Positions 1 to 9,124 of a stretch of DNA of 64,000 nucleotides are shown here, piece after piece; the first letter of the stretch is position 1, and every line of letters begins with the position of its first letter. Under the pieces are notes generated by a model that ran no database searches, was not told the origin of the DNA, and saw only the letters and a program-made list of their open reading frames with translations. Source of the DNA: Nocardia nova NBRC 15556 (lineage in GTDB: Bacteria; Actinomycetota; Actinomycetes; Mycobacteriales; Mycobacteriaceae); contig NZ_BDBN01000023.1 in NCBI RefSeq assembly GCF_001613005.1, positions 62,001-126,000 on the forward strand. The letters are read 5' to 3'. The position numbers and the translations under genes were made by a program.

Positions 1-993
1 GGGACCAGCGACTGGGCGGAGATCTTCGCGCGGGTCGCCGCCGAACCGGATCGCGCCTTCGCGAACTACCGGTCCCGGCAGGCGGCGCTGCCACCGCCAC
101 CGCCGGCCGTGCCCCGTGGCGTGATGGGGCAGCCGCCGAAATCCAGTGGCTGGAAACAACTGTCGACACTGTCGCGGCGGCAGGTCCGGCTGATCCTCGC
201 CGACCGCGGCTACCTGGCCTTCCTGGTGGTCCTCCCGTTCGTGCTGGGTGTGCTGTGCCTGGTCGTGCCGGGTAAGAACGGTTTCGCGGCCGCCCCACCG
301 ATTCTCGGCCCGGACGGCCAGTTGCATCCGCAGCTCACCGGAGGAAGTGAGTCCCAGCAGCTGCTGGTCGTGCTCATCCTCGGCGCGTGCTTCATGGGGT
401 CGACGCTGACCGTCCGCGACCTGGTCGGGGAACGCCCGATCTTCCTGCGGGAGCGAGCCGTCGGCCTGCTGCCCTCGGCATATCTGCTGGCGAAGGTGAT
501 GGTCTTCGGTGTCGCGGCGCTGCTGCAGTCCGCGGTGCTGGTGGCCATCGTGCTGGCCGGGAAGAATCCGCCCGGGAAGGGGGCGCTCATCCCGTCCGGC
601 GGTATCGAGTTGTACGTCGATATCGCGCTGACGGCGGTGACGTGTGTGGTCGTCGGATTGTTGTTGTCGACCTTGGCCAAGTCGAACGAACAGGTCATGC
701 CGTTGCTGGTGGTCATGATCATGTGTCAGCTGGTGATGGCCGGCGGCATGATTCCGGTGACCGATCGCGTGGTGCTGGAACAGCTTTCGTACGTCTTCCC
801 GTCGCGCTGGGGATTCGCCGGCGGCGCCTCGACCATCGATCTGCGGACCCTGTTCGTCAACGCCCAGCCCGATGCGATCTGGCAGCACAAACCCGGTTTC
901 TGGTTCCTCGACGCCGGCATGTTGATCGTGCTCACCGCGGCGCTGTCCACGCTGACGTGGTGGCGTCTGCGGCTGAAGAAGTCGGCCGCGTGA
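1..993 (+). CDS. ABC-2 type exporter, permease domain (C-terminal part, 5' truncated by window)
   Basis: The frame is open from base 1, so the gene starts upstream of the window and only its last ~330 codons are visible. A short Pro-rich linker near codons 31-36 is followed by an ABC-2 membrane domain of about six hydrophobic segments. Between segments 2 and 3 lies the cytoplasmic motif typical of ABC-2 permeases (DLVGERPIFLRERAVG), followed by AYLLAK. In mycobacteria and Nocardia this permease is commonly the C-terminal half of an FHA-ATPase-permease fusion (Rv1747-like). The in-frame residues before the linker look like the end of an ABC ATPase, which fits a fusion, but the Walker motifs lie outside the window. 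Substrate unknown. A GTG at 109 is an internal codon, not a likely start. Confidence 0.8.
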   Translation, partial: GTSDWAEIFARVAAEPDRAFANYRSRQAALPPPPPAVPRGVMGQPPKSSGWKQLSTLSRRQVRLILADRGYLAFLVVLPFVLGVLCLVVPGKNGFAAAPPILGPDGQLHPQLTGGSESQQLLVVLILGACFMGSTLTVRDLVGERPIFLRERAVGLLPSAYLLAKVMVFGVAALLQSAVLVAIVLAGKNPPGKGALIPSGGIELYVDIALTAVTCVVVGLLLSTLAKSNEQVMPLLVVMIMCQLVMAGGMIPVTDRVVLEQLSYVFPSRWGFAGGASTIDLRTLFVNAQPDAIWQHKPGFWFLDAGMLIVLTAALSTLTWWRLRLKKSAA

Positions 994-1078
994 ACGGGTC
1001 CGGAAACGAGCGTCGACAAGGGATGTCCGCACTAATCGGCCCTGCCCCGAGCGTGCCGACGCGACAGCAGGCACACTT

Positions 1079-2839
1079 ATGCATGTGACGGCTCGAGTTG
1101 GGGCGATACATCTCGGATGGGATGTGGTGTCCGTGGCCGCCGGTGGCGGTGGGATACCGATCCGCCCGGTCCAGGTGGAAGGCACATATACGCCGCCTGC
1201 GTATTTGCTGGCGGACAAGTCCGGGCGACTGCACACCGCGGGCGTGGACCGGCAGCGGCCCGATCTGGGCATCGCGGTCTCCGACGTGCGTGACATCCTC
1301 GGGCATCAGCAGATCCGCATCGCCGGGGCGACCTGGCCGGCGGAGCTGGTGTTCCGTGCCCGGCTCTACAACCCGCTCGCCGCGATCGGCTCCCGGTTGC
1401 GGGGCAAGCCCGACGTGGTGGCGTTGCCGTTTCCGGACGACTGGGCCGACGAGAAGGTCGAGGAGTACTGCCGTCTGATCGAGCAGATGGACGTCGTCAC
1501 CGACCCACTGCCCGAATCCGTGGCGCTGTCCGGTTATGTGCGGGCCCTGGGCCTGGTACAGCCGCCCGCGCGCGGCCGCCGCGGCGTCGGCGCGACCGGC
1601 GTCTATTCCGACGGCCGGGTGTGCCTGGTGGTGGCCGTCGACGGGGACGACGAGCAGCCCACCGAATCGGTCGGGGTCCCGATCACCCCGGATTCGATGC
1701 GGGACGCGCATTCGGCGGACAACGTCGTCATCGAGGTGATGGCCGCGGCCCGTTCGATCGGCGCCGACACCTCGACGGTGCTGCTCACCGGCAATGTGTG
1801 TTTCAACGACGCGTTGCGGCTGGCGTTCCAGAACCATCTGGGCAACCGGTTGCGGGTCGCCGATCATCCGATGCACGCCCTGGTGCTGGGTGCTGCGCAT
1901 CTGCTGGTCACCGACAGCGAATACGCCGAGGCGGAGCAGGGGCCGGCTCCCGCGCCGGGTCCGGCGGTGCCGAATCAGCCGAACCCGGCGGTGCCGAATC
2001 AGCCGGGTCCGCCGCGACCCGGCCCGATGCAGGCGGCGTCGAATCAGGGCAGCCCGAATCGCGGTGTGCAGCAACCGGATTCCCGGGCCGAGAACGCGGG
2101 CCGGCATGCGGGGCTGCCGGATCCGGCCCGCCCGCCCGCCGAACCGCACCATCGTCCGGAGCCGCCGAATCCGCAGGGACTCGCCCAGGGCCGGCACGCG
2201 GCGCGTGATGCCGGGCTCGGATCGGGCCCGCAGCCTCTTCCGGCCGGTGAGCCGACCACCCGGATGACCCGGGAGGCCGGCCAGGTGGAAAGCAGGTTCA
2301 CCCGCCCCCCGGCCGGCCCGGTCGATGATCAGCGGACCACCGAATCCGGTGGTCGGTCATCGGCCGGGGAACAACCGGACCACGAGGAACACGCCCACAA
2401 GGGCAAGTTGTGGAGCAAGGTCAAGGACAATCTGTTCGGCGCCCCGACGATCGTCGGAGCGGTAGCGCTGGCGGCGCTCGCGATCCACGCCGACGGTGAA
2501 CCGGATCACATGGCGCGGCCGCTTCCCGACCACATCTCGGCGGCGGTATCCGGAGCCTCCGATGCGCGTCCCGGCGGCGCGGCGGCCGTCGATGCGCGAT
2601 CGTCGGCCGGAATCGGCGCGGAATCCGACTTCGGCTCGTGGCCGGCCGTGGACAAGGTCTCACGCGCGCCCGAGCCCAGCCCGGCCTGTTCGGTCACGCC
2701 GAACGCCGTCGAGCGCCCGGGCCCGGGTATGCGGACGGTCGCCGACCATCCCTGCGCGCATCTGGCGGTCGACAATCTGCACTACGTCGTTCCGACCTTC
2801 CCCGGTGTGTTCGACTCGGGACCGCCCATTCACATCTGA
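1079..2839 (+). CDS. Hsp70/actin-fold protein with Pro-rich tail, function unknown
   Basis: 586 residues beginning at ATG 1079. Residues 1-280 read as an Hsp70/actin-like fold: alternating beta strands, a DGRVCLVVAVDG strand-turn-strand, and a closing segment ADHPMHALVLGAAHLL like the last subdomain of Hsp70-type proteins. Residues ~290-440 are Pro/Gln/Asn-rich with an eight-residue repeat (PAVPNQPN/PAVPNQPG, DNA 1962-2009). A short hydrophobic stretch (APTIVGAVALAALAI, ~458-472) may be a weak membrane segment. A Ser/Ala/Pro-rich tail follows, with two Cys near the end. Hsp70-like proteins of this kind are found beside mycobacterial ESX genes (Rv3446c sits near rplM in M. tuberculosis); orthology is not established here. 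Rapidly evolving Pro-rich sequence suggests an envelope or secretion-associated role. Confidence 0.6.
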   Translation: MHVTARVGAIHLGWDVVSVAAGGGGIPIRPVQVEGTYTPPAYLLADKSGRLHTAGVDRQRPDLGIAVSDVRDILGHQQIRIAGATWPAELVFRARLYNPLAAIGSRLRGKPDVVALPFPDDWADEKVEEYCRLIEQMDVVTDPLPESVALSGYVRALGLVQPPARGRRGVGATGVYSDGRVCLVVAVDGDDEQPTESVGVPITPDSMRDAHSADNVVIEVMAAARSIGADTSTVLLTGNVCFNDALRLAFQNHLGNRLRVADHPMHALVLGAAHLLVTDSEYAEAEQGPAPAPGPAVPNQPNPAVPNQPGPPRPGPMQAASNQGSPNRGVQQPDSRAENAGRHAGLPDPARPPAEPHHRPEPPNPQGLAQGRHAARDAGLGSGPQPLPAGEPTTRMTREAGQVESRFTRPPAGPVDDQRTTESGGRSSAGEQPDHEEHAHKGKLWSKVKDNLFGAPTIVGAVALAALAIHADGEPDHMARPLPDHISAAVSGASDARPGGAAAVDARSSAGIGAESDFGSWPAVDKVSRAPEPSPACSVTPNAVERPGPGMRTVADHPCAHLAVDNLHYVVPTFPGVFDSGPPIHI

Positions 2840-3016
2840 CGAGTCCGGACGCGATTTCGGGACCTCGAACCGACCCTGGTATCGTCGTCGTTCGGCGTGC
2901 GGTACGTCGCGGATTCGTCCGTGCCGTCCCACGAGCCCCCGGGTCTCCACCGGCCGCCGGGATCACTCGACCGTTCGCCTGGCTGGCAGAACATCAACGA
3001 CAGACAGGGAAGCACT

Positions 3017-3460
3017 GTGCCTACGTACAGCCCGAAGGCGGGTGACGTGACCCGGCAGTGGTACGTCATCGACGCCACTGACGTAGTGCTCGGCCGCCTT
3101 GCCGTGCAGGCAGCGAATCTGCTGCGTGGCAAGAACAAGCCGACCTACGCCCCCAACGTCGATGGTGGCGACTTCGTCATCATCATCAACGCCGACAAGG
3201 TTGCCGTCTCCGGCAACAAGCGTGAGGACAAGCTCCTCTACACCCACTCCGGGCACCCCGGTGGCCTGAAGTCCCGGTCTGTCGGGCAGCTGCTCGACAC
3301 CCGGCCGGAGCGCGTCGTGGAGCGTGCCGTCAAGGGCATGATCCCGAAGAACAAGCTGGGCAACCAGATCGCGCGCAAGTTGAAGGTCTACGGTGGCCCG
3401 TCGCATCCGCACGCGGCCCAGCAGCCCGTTCCGTTCGAGATCAAGCAGGTGGCCCAGTGA
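3017..3460 (+). CDS. rplM: 50S ribosomal protein L13
   Basis: 147 residues, the normal size of bacterial L13. The GTG at 3017 is chosen because the mature N-terminus [20 protein letters not shown] matches actinobacterial L13, and a purine-rich AGGGA lies upstream at 3006-3010. Recognisable blocks are VLGRLA, the HSGHPGGLK loop and GMIPKN. L13 is an early-assembly protein of the large ribosomal subunit. It is the first gene of the rplM-rpsI operon; its TGA overlaps the GTG of rpsI (GTGA), so the two are translationally coupled. Confidence 0.97.
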   Translation: MPTYSPKAGDVTRQWYVIDATDVVLGRLAVQAANLLRGKNKPTYAPNVDGGDFVIIINADKVAVSGNKREDKLLYTHSGHPGGLKSRSVGQLLDTRPERVVERAVKGMIPKNKLGNQIARKLKVYGGPSHPHAAQQPVPFEIKQVAQ

Positions 3461-3969
3461 CCGCTCCTGAGGAATTCAACGAGGAATACGTCGAAGACGC
3501 CGCCGTGGAGGTCGTCGACGAGGGTGCCGGCTACGACGCCGAGTACACCGAGTCCGAGGGCTTCGCCGCGCCGGTCGTCATCGACCGCCCGGTGCAGACC
3601 GTCGGCCGCCGCAAGGAGGCCGTGGTCCGGGTTCGCCTGGTCCCGGGTTCCGGCCAGTTCGTGCTCAACGGCCGCACCATCGAGGACTACTTCCCGAACA
3701 AGGTGCACCAGCAGCTGGTGAAGTCCCCGCTGGTCACCGTCGAGCGCACCGAAACCTTCGATGTGCACGCTCGCCTGGTCGGCGGCGGCCCGTCGGGTCA
3801 GGCCGGCGCGCTGCGCCTCGCCATCGCCCGTGCGCTGATCGAGGTCACCCCGGACGACCGTCCCGCCCTGAAGCGAGCCGGCTTCCTGACGCGTGACCCG
3901 CGTGCCACCGAGCGTAAGAAGTACGGCCTCAAGAAGGCCCGCAAGGCTCCGCAGTACTCGAAGCGCTGA
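3457..3969 (+). CDS. rpsI: 30S ribosomal protein S9
   Basis: 170 residues. The conserved S9 body starts at [19 protein letters not shown] (~residue 46) and ends with the invariant basic tail [12 protein letters not shown], which reaches the ribosomal P site. The first ~45 residues are a strongly acidic, low-complexity extension, a usual feature of actinobacterial S9. The gene overlaps rplM by four bases and is followed by two hairpins before glmM. Confidence 0.97.
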   Translation: MTAPEEFNEEYVEDAAVEVVDEGAGYDAEYTESEGFAAPVVIDRPVQTVGRRKEAVVRVRLVPGSGQFVLNGRTIEDYFPNKVHQQLVKSPLVTVERTETFDVHARLVGGGPSGQAGALRLAIARALIEVTPDDRPALKRAGFLTRDPRATERKKYGLKKARKAPQYSKR

Positions 3970-3981
3970 TCTTGCAGCGCG

Positions 3982-4080
3982 CGGCCGCTCCCACTCGCAC
4001 CCACACGGTGTGCCGGTGGGAGCACGGCCGACGCGACCCCGTACGAGAGCAGGCGCCCACTCCCGGGCGCCTGCTCTCGT
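3982..4080 (+). terminator. Tandem hairpins after rplM-rpsI
   Basis: A first hairpin pairs 3987-3994 with 4016-4023 and can be extended by a flanking CGGCCG pair. The second has a perfect 16-bp stem (4043-4058 with 4065-4080) and a six-base loop ACTCCC. No T-run follows, as is usual for terminators in high-GC actinobacteria. It probably ends the ribosomal protein transcript before glmM. Confidence 0.75.
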
Positions 4081-4174
4081 GCTGTATCGATCGACGGTAG
4101 GCCGGGGCGGGCAGCCTGCGTCCGCGACGCAGGGTCTCCGCGCTCACCGCAATTCAACTCGAGGGGCGAGATAG

Positions 4175-5542
4175 ATGGGGCGTTTGTTCGGTACCGACGG
4201 AGTCCGCGGCCTTGCCAACGACTCGCTGAGTCCGGAACTGGCACTGCAGATTTCGGCGGCCGCGGCACAGGTGCTGGGCCGGGGCAGAGCGCGCGCGGTG
4301 GCGGTGGTCGGCCGCGATCCACGCGCCAGCGGCGAGATGCTCGAGGCCGCGGTGACCGCCGGCCTGACCGCCGCCGGAATGAGTGTGCTCTCGGTCGGGG
4401 TCCTGCCGACCCCGGCGGTCGCGTATCTGACCGCCGCCTACGACGCCTGCCTGGGCGTCATGATCTCCGCCTCGCACAACGCCATGCCGGACAACGGCAT
4501 CAAGATCTTCGCCGCGGGCGGGCACAAACTCGACGACGGCATCGAGGACAAGATCGAGGAACTGGTCCGCGCCAAGGGTTTCGTGCGTCCGACCGGTGCG
4601 GGCATCGGCCGGGTGCTCAGCCTCTCCGGCGTCGACGGTCGTGTCGAGGACCATTACAGCCTGGCCGGCACCCATGAGCGCTACGTCGAACATCTGGTGG
4701 AGGCCACCGGCCGCGATCTATCCGGCATCACCGTGGTCGTCGACTGCGCGCACGGCGCGGCCTCCGATGTGGGACCGGCCGCATACCGCGAGGCGGGCGC
4801 GCGCGTGGTCGCGATCAACGCCGAGCCGAACGGGCTCAACATCAACGAGCGGTGCGGATCCACGCATCTCGAGAACGTGCAGCGTGCGGTGCTCGAGCAC
4901 GGCGCCGATCTGGGCCTGGCACACGACGGCGACGCCGACCGCTGCCTCGCCGTCGATGCCTCCGGCACCGTGGTCGACGGCGACGCGATCATGGCCATTC
5001 TCGCCCTGGCGATGCACGAATCGGGCGAGCTGGTCCAGGACACCCTGGTGGCGACCGTGATGAGCAATCTGGGTCTGCACATCGCGCTGCGCGATGCCGG
5101 AATCACCGTGCGCACCACCGCCGTCGGCGACCGCTACGTGCTGGAGGAGTTGCGCCGCGGTGGCTACAGCCTGGGTGGCGAGCAGTCCGGACATCTGGTC
5201 TTCCCGCGATACGGCACCACGGGTGACGGACTGCTGACAGGTCTGAAACTGATGGCGCGAATGGTGGAGACCGGGCGCAGCCTGGCCGATCTGGCGAGCG
5301 TGATGACGACCGTGCCGCAGGTGCTGGTCAATGTCCCCGTCGCCGACAAAGCCGCGGTCGCGGCCGCGCCGGAGGTTCGCGAGGCGGTCGCCGAGGCCGA
5401 GCGCGTCCTCGGCGACGACGGCCGAGTGCTGTTGCGCCCGAGCGGGACCGAGCAGCTGATCCGGGTCATGGTCGAGGCGACCGATTCGCATCGCGCCAAA
5501 CAACTCGCCGACGATCTCGCCAAGTGTGTCGCCGCGGTCTGA
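4175..5542 (+). CDS. glmM: Phosphoglucosamine mutase
   Basis: 455 residues, standard for GlmM. The enzyme interconverts glucosamine-6-phosphate and glucosamine-1-phosphate on the way to UDP-GlcNAc for peptidoglycan. Landmarks: N-terminal [11 protein letters not shown]; the phosphoserine loop ISASHN with the catalytic Ser near residue 100; the Mg-binding motif DGDADR (Asp251, 253, 255); the sugar-binding GGEQSGH; and the phosphate-binding RPSGTE near the C-terminus. A purine-rich site (GAGGGGCGAGA) precedes the ATG. In mycobacteria glmM lies close to glmS (next step back in the same pathway); here the two are ~21 kb apart, split by a T7SS-associated island. Confidence 0.97.
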   Translation: MGRLFGTDGVRGLANDSLSPELALQISAAAAQVLGRGRARAVAVVGRDPRASGEMLEAAVTAGLTAAGMSVLSVGVLPTPAVAYLTAAYDACLGVMISASHNAMPDNGIKIFAAGGHKLDDGIEDKIEELVRAKGFVRPTGAGIGRVLSLSGVDGRVEDHYSLAGTHERYVEHLVEATGRDLSGITVVVDCAHGAASDVGPAAYREAGARVVAINAEPNGLNINERCGSTHLENVQRAVLEHGADLGLAHDGDADRCLAVDASGTVVDGDAIMAILALAMHESGELVQDTLVATVMSNLGLHIALRDAGITVRTTAVGDRYVLEELRRGGYSLGGEQSGHLVFPRYGTTGDGLLTGLKLMARMVETGRSLADLASVMTTVPQVLVNVPVADKAAVAAAPEVREAVAEAERVLGDDGRVLLRPSGTEQLIRVMVEATDSHRAKQLADDLAKCVAAV

Positions 5543-5844
5543 CTTCGGCGGCCGCGCCGCGTGGCGCGCCGGACGGGGTGCGTACGCCGCGTAGGGGTGC
5601 GGCTGTCTAGGCCGTTGCCGAGGGCCGGAGCCGCGGCCGCGACGGCCGCATTCGCGCGCGATCGGCGAAAATCGCCTGGTCACAGTCGGTATCGATGGCC
5701 GGTCGCGGGTCCTCGCCACGTCGCGTGAAGGGCGTTGGCGCGCCGACGGTCCCGGCGATGGGGGCGCGACTGTCGGCTCCGGGAAGTATGGTGGGACGCA
5801 CATCATGACGCGACAGCGAAGCTTGATTTCCGTGAGGGGGAACA
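5543..5844. other. Intergenic region downstream of glmM
   Basis: 302 bases with no convincing gene. A 64-codon minus-strand reading frame (5607-5801) has no family-like features or ribosome site and is probably chance. The sequence just before 5845 (GGGGGA at ~5835) supplies the ribosome site for the next gene. Any promoter for the T7SS-type operon at 5845-8616 should lie here; no clear -35/-10 pair was recognised. Confidence 0.5.
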
Positions 5845-6252
5845 GTGGAACCGCTGAAGCTTGATCAGTCTCCGACGCTCGACGACTCCGCGAATCCGGC
5901 GCCGCCGCCGACCGCCACCGCACCTGCTCCGGATACGGTGATGCGGGTCGATCCCGCGGCGATGGCCGCGTATACGTCCATCGCGAATACCGTGTCCCAG
6001 CAGCTCGCTTCGGCGGCTTCCGTGGCGGCCGGCGCGGTCGACCCACAGCAGCTGGCGACCGACCTCGGGCTCGTGGGAGCGGATTTCGCCGCCAAATTCG
6101 CGGCCGCGGTGTCCGAACACGCACAGGCGCTGTCCACCGCGGGCAAATTGGTCTCGGCCTACGGGCGGGGTCTGAACACCTACACCGCGGGTGTGCAGGG
6201 TACCGACGAGGACTCGGCCGTCGCGATCACCCGGACGGAGCCGCGGTCATGA
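5845..6252 (+). CDS. EspC-like small T7SS-associated protein
   Basis: 135 residues. After a Pro-rich start, residues ~30-120 form an Ala-rich helical hairpin: RVDPAAMAAYTSIANTVSQQ, then LGLVGADFAAKFAAA, then a second helix ending AYGRGLNTY. This pattern is that of ESX-secretion-associated EspC-type (DUF2580-like) proteins that act as secreted partners of larger effectors. The stop overlaps the ATG of the next gene (ATGA, 6249-6252). It is first of three overlapping genes. Confidence 0.65.
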   Translation: MEPLKLDQSPTLDDSANPAPPPTATAPAPDTVMRVDPAAMAAYTSIANTVSQQLASAASVAAGAVDPQQLATDLGLVGADFAAKFAAAVSEHAQALSTAGKLVSAYGRGLNTYTAGVQGTDEDSAVAITRTEPRS

Positions 6253-7622
6253 GGCGTCCGATCGGATTGCGGCGCCGGCCCACCGCCGCCCGCAACGACA
6301 CCACGTCGCCCGCAACGTCATCCGATCCGTCCGTGGATCCGCCGATCGTCGCGACATTGGTCCAGCCGCTGCTGGAGCTGCGCGCCTCGCTGGGCACCGG
6401 TGTCGCGACACCTTCTTCGGCCATCACCGGTGCGCTGTCCAGCGCGTCCACACAGGCCGCCGACACCGAGGGACCACACCGCGACGGCGTCCACGCGCTG
6501 GAATCCACCTGGACGGGGCCGGGCTCCGACGCGGCCGTTCCGGCCTTGCGCACCACCCAAACTCAGATCGGTGACATCTCCGATCGGGGCCCGGCCTATC
6601 TGGGCGTACTGGCCGATGCCCACGCGACCAGCGCACGGGCGGCCGGCCGGATGGACCGGATCATCGCCGATTTCCGGCGCGACGCTCGAACCATCCTCGG
6701 CAACGCCACCGCCGCCCCGGATACCGATGCGGTGATCAACCGGGCCACCCAGGCGCTGCGCGATGCGATCACCACCGTCACCTCCGCGCGCACCGAAATG
6801 GACGATCACTCGCGCCGATTGGACGAGATGGGTCCGCTGACGGTCACCACGCCCGCCGGACTGAACTCCTCGCAGGCGTGGGGAGATACCCCCGATACTG
6901 TGCTGCCCAGCGCCTACGGCGCGATTCCGGGCCAATACGGCACGGTCCCAGCGCAATACGGGATGGCGCCCGGACAGCCGATCGATCCGGCTCAGCTTGC
7001 GCAGCTGCAACTGCAGCAGCTGCTCGTGCAGGCCGGTGTACAGATCGGCACCTCGGCCATCAATGCCGGTGTGGATATCGGTACCCACCTGATCGACAAG
7101 ATCGCCGAGGTGGGCACACACACCATCGACACGGTGGCCTCCTCGGTCGACCAGGCGATACCGCAGCTGATCAACCCGGACCACGCCACCGGCGACAAGA
7201 CGAATCCGGCGGGTAATTCCGGAGATTCGGCGAAGCTGTTCGACTTCGGCCCCGGCAAGGCGACTCCCGGAACGACCGGGCCGGGCTCGATCATTCCGGG
7301 CGCCCCGGCGCCCGACAAGGCGCCGGCCGACAAGACCCCGGCCGACAAATCCGATCCGCCACCGCCGTCACCGTCGTCCATCATCCCGCCACCCGCGGAC
7401 CCGGCACCGATGCCGAAACCACCGGCACCGGCCCCCGCTCCCGCGCCGGCTCCGGAGACGGCCCATCCGGGCGGCGTTGCCGGAGGTATGGCATTGCCGC
7501 CGCCGGCCGGTAGCGGACAGGACCACAAACCTCGCGACGGTCAGCTCGGTGTCACCGTGCCGGCGGCCGAGACAACGGTTCCCGCCGCCGTGATCGGCGA
7601 CTTCGGCGATGACACGGTCTGA
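6249..7622 (+). CDS. T7SS-associated WXG-type protein with Pro-rich C-terminus
   Basis: 457 residues. The N-terminal ~200 residues are helical with a W-x-G turn (ESTWTGPGSDAA, Trp88) between two long helices, the layout of ESX/WXG effectors. Residues ~205-240 are Gln/Tyr-rich (QYGT..QYGM repeats). The segment 240-305 repeats an I-G-T-x-x-I motif (VQIGTSAINAGVDIGTHLI). The rest is Pro/Ala-rich with LPXX repeats and no folded domain visible. It overlaps both neighbours, so it is probably translated together with the EspC-like partner. Likely a secreted or surface protein; no catalytic residues recognised. Confidence 0.6.
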   Translation: MRRPIGLRRRPTAARNDTTSPATSSDPSVDPPIVATLVQPLLELRASLGTGVATPSSAITGALSSASTQAADTEGPHRDGVHALESTWTGPGSDAAVPALRTTQTQIGDISDRGPAYLGVLADAHATSARAAGRMDRIIADFRRDARTILGNATAAPDTDAVINRATQALRDAITTVTSARTEMDDHSRRLDEMGPLTVTTPAGLNSSQAWGDTPDTVLPSAYGAIPGQYGTVPAQYGMAPGQPIDPAQLAQLQLQQLLVQAGVQIGTSAINAGVDIGTHLIDKIAEVGTHTIDTVASSVDQAIPQLINPDHATGDKTNPAGNSGDSAKLFDFGPGKATPGTTGPGSIIPGAPAPDKAPADKTPADKSDPPPPSPSSIIPPPADPAPMPKPPAPAPAPAPAPETAHPGGVAGGMALPPPAGSGQDHKPRDGQLGVTVPAAETTVPAAVIGDFGDDTV

Positions 7623-8616
7623 GCCGGACCCGCAGCAGGACAATCCCTTCGACCTCGGCCTGCCGATGGTCCGGACTCCCGTCGGTAAGCAGGGCCGCAA
7701 GCGGCGGCCGGGCCGGCGGAACCCGAACCGAACGGCCGGGGCGACCTATCACGGCGCCGTGGCCGTGCCGCCGGCGCGGCCCGGTCCGGAGCCGGCGGTC
7801 TATCCGTCGGGTGAGTGGGAACAGTGGCTCGAGCCCGCGCAGCGGACGATCCCCGACCCCGAGCCCGAGACGGAACCGGAACCGCGGCGCATCCCGGTCG
7901 GGGGGCCGTTGACCGATCCCGACCTGGTCGACAAATCGACGCTGGTTCCGCACATCGTCGACCGCTCGGGCGGTAACCCCGGTCCTGCGCTGCGACGTCC
8001 TCGCCCACGCCAGGCCGGGCCGCGCCGCGATCATCGGCGTGGTGAAAAATTGCTGGCCGCACTTACTTTGATCGGTGTGGGGATCGTCGTCGTCTCGGTG
8101 GTGCTGACCGTCATCCACACGGGGAAGCGGTCGCAACCGGCCGCGACGAAACCGCCGATGGTCGCGGCGGTGCCGGTGCCCACCTCGGCGAGCGTCACCC
8201 CGTCGCCGCCCTCGACCACGGCGGCGGCGACCTCGACGATCGCCACCGACGGCTGCGAGCAGCAGCGCACCGCGGAAGTGGTCTCCGGTACCGACCCCGG
8301 AGGCACCGCGAGCGGCCCGGACGCCATCCTGGCTTTCGAGCGGGCGTACTACGTCCAGCGGTCGGGGTATGCCGCGCGCGCCGTCGTCGCCGACGACTCG
8401 TCGGTGCCGCCGGCCGACCAGATTCAGCGCGGTATCAACCAGGTGCCGGTCGGCACCCGCTACTGCGTGCAGATCACCCGTACCGGCGACGAGGGGCAGT
8501 GGGAGGTCCGCCTCACCCAGCAGAAGCCGGACGAACAGCCGCATGCCTTCACCCAGATCATCAGCACCCGAGCGGAATCGGGCCGCACGCTGATCACCGG
8601 CATCGCGGCCGGCTGA
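7609..8616 (+). CDS. Single-pass membrane protein with extracytoplasmic domain (T7SS-linked)
   Basis: 335 residues, overlapping the previous gene by 14 bases. Residues 1-145 are charged, Pro-rich and cytoplasmic. One transmembrane helix (~LLAALTLIGVGIVVVSVVL) is followed by a Thr/Ser/Pro linker and a compact exported domain. That domain has two conserved Cys (DGCEQQ and RYCVQI), an AILAFERAYYVQRS helix and a VPVGTRYC strand. This resembles the small exported domain (DUF8176-like) of mycobacterial and nocardial membrane proteins near ESX genes; the family name is from memory. It may anchor or chaperone the two upstream products at the membrane. Confidence 0.6.
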   Translation: MTRSEPDPQQDNPFDLGLPMVRTPVGKQGRKRRPGRRNPNRTAGATYHGAVAVPPARPGPEPAVYPSGEWEQWLEPAQRTIPDPEPETEPEPRRIPVGGPLTDPDLVDKSTLVPHIVDRSGGNPGPALRRPRPRQAGPRRDHRRGEKLLAALTLIGVGIVVVSVVLTVIHTGKRSQPAATKPPMVAAVPVPTSASVTPSPPSTTAAATSTIATDGCEQQRTAEVVSGTDPGGTASGPDAILAFERAYYVQRSGYAARAVVADDSSVPPADQIQRGINQVPVGTRYCVQITRTGDEGQWEVRLTQQKPDEQPHAFTQIISTRAESGRTLITGIAAG

Positions 8617-8630
8617 ACCACATCGAAGGT

Positions 8631-9065
8631 TCAGAACCGAGCGTGCACGAAGCCGGTGAAAGGCACGAGGAAGCCACCGATTTCGCAGACGATCAGCGCG
8701 TACATGGCCGATCGCAGCGGCAGCCCGATATCGCCGCGGAATTGATTCGTCGTGTCCCGCCGCAGCCCGTGCAGGCAGTACGAGGCGACCGCGCCGGCGA
8801 AGAAGCCGAGAACGACCAGCGCCGCAACGAGATTCACCGCCGTCGGCCAGTCCGACAGCTCCACGAAGACCGCGAGCAGTAGCGCGGCGAAGCTGTACAT
8901 CAGGGCCGCGCGATGCGCGATATCGACGTAGGGGTGCGCATGCCCCTCCGGTGAGGTCCGCATCCCGTGGTACTTCCACACGCCCAGCAGCAGCGCCCAG
9001 ACGAAGAGAAGGCCCGCGATCAGCAGGGTGATTCGGGTGTCGACACCGAGCTGTATCCGGTCCAT
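8631..9065 (-). CDS. Integral membrane protein, four helices, unknown function
   Basis: 144 residues from ATG 9065, chosen because AGGAG sits six bases upstream; the frame itself stays open to a GTG at 9128. Four hydrophobic helices are visible (ITLLIAGLLFVWALLLGVW; AALMYSFAALLLAVFV; LVAALVVLGFFAGAVASYCL; AMYALIVCEIGGFLVPF). Between helices 1 and 2 is a His-containing loop (KYHGMRTSPEGHAHPYVDIAHRAAL). No catalytic motif recognised. It lies directly downstream of the ABC-F gene and converges with the T7SS-linked gene ending at 8616. Confidence 0.6.
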   Translation of the reverse strand: MDRIQLGVDTRITLLIAGLLFVWALLLGVWKYHGMRTSPEGHAHPYVDIAHRAALMYSFAALLLAVFVELSDWPTAVNLVAALVVLGFFAGAVASYCLHGLRRDTTNQFRGDIGLPLRSAMYALIVCEIGGFLVPFTGFVHARF

Positions 9066-9124
9066 CCGAATCTCCTGGGCGGTCGCGTGAGGCATCGCGA
9101 TCGCAATGCCGAGCAGGTTCTGGT

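Noticed and set aside
5607..5801. 64-codon minus-strand frame after glmM
   Set aside because: Pro/Arg-rich, no ribosome site, no neighbour on that strand.
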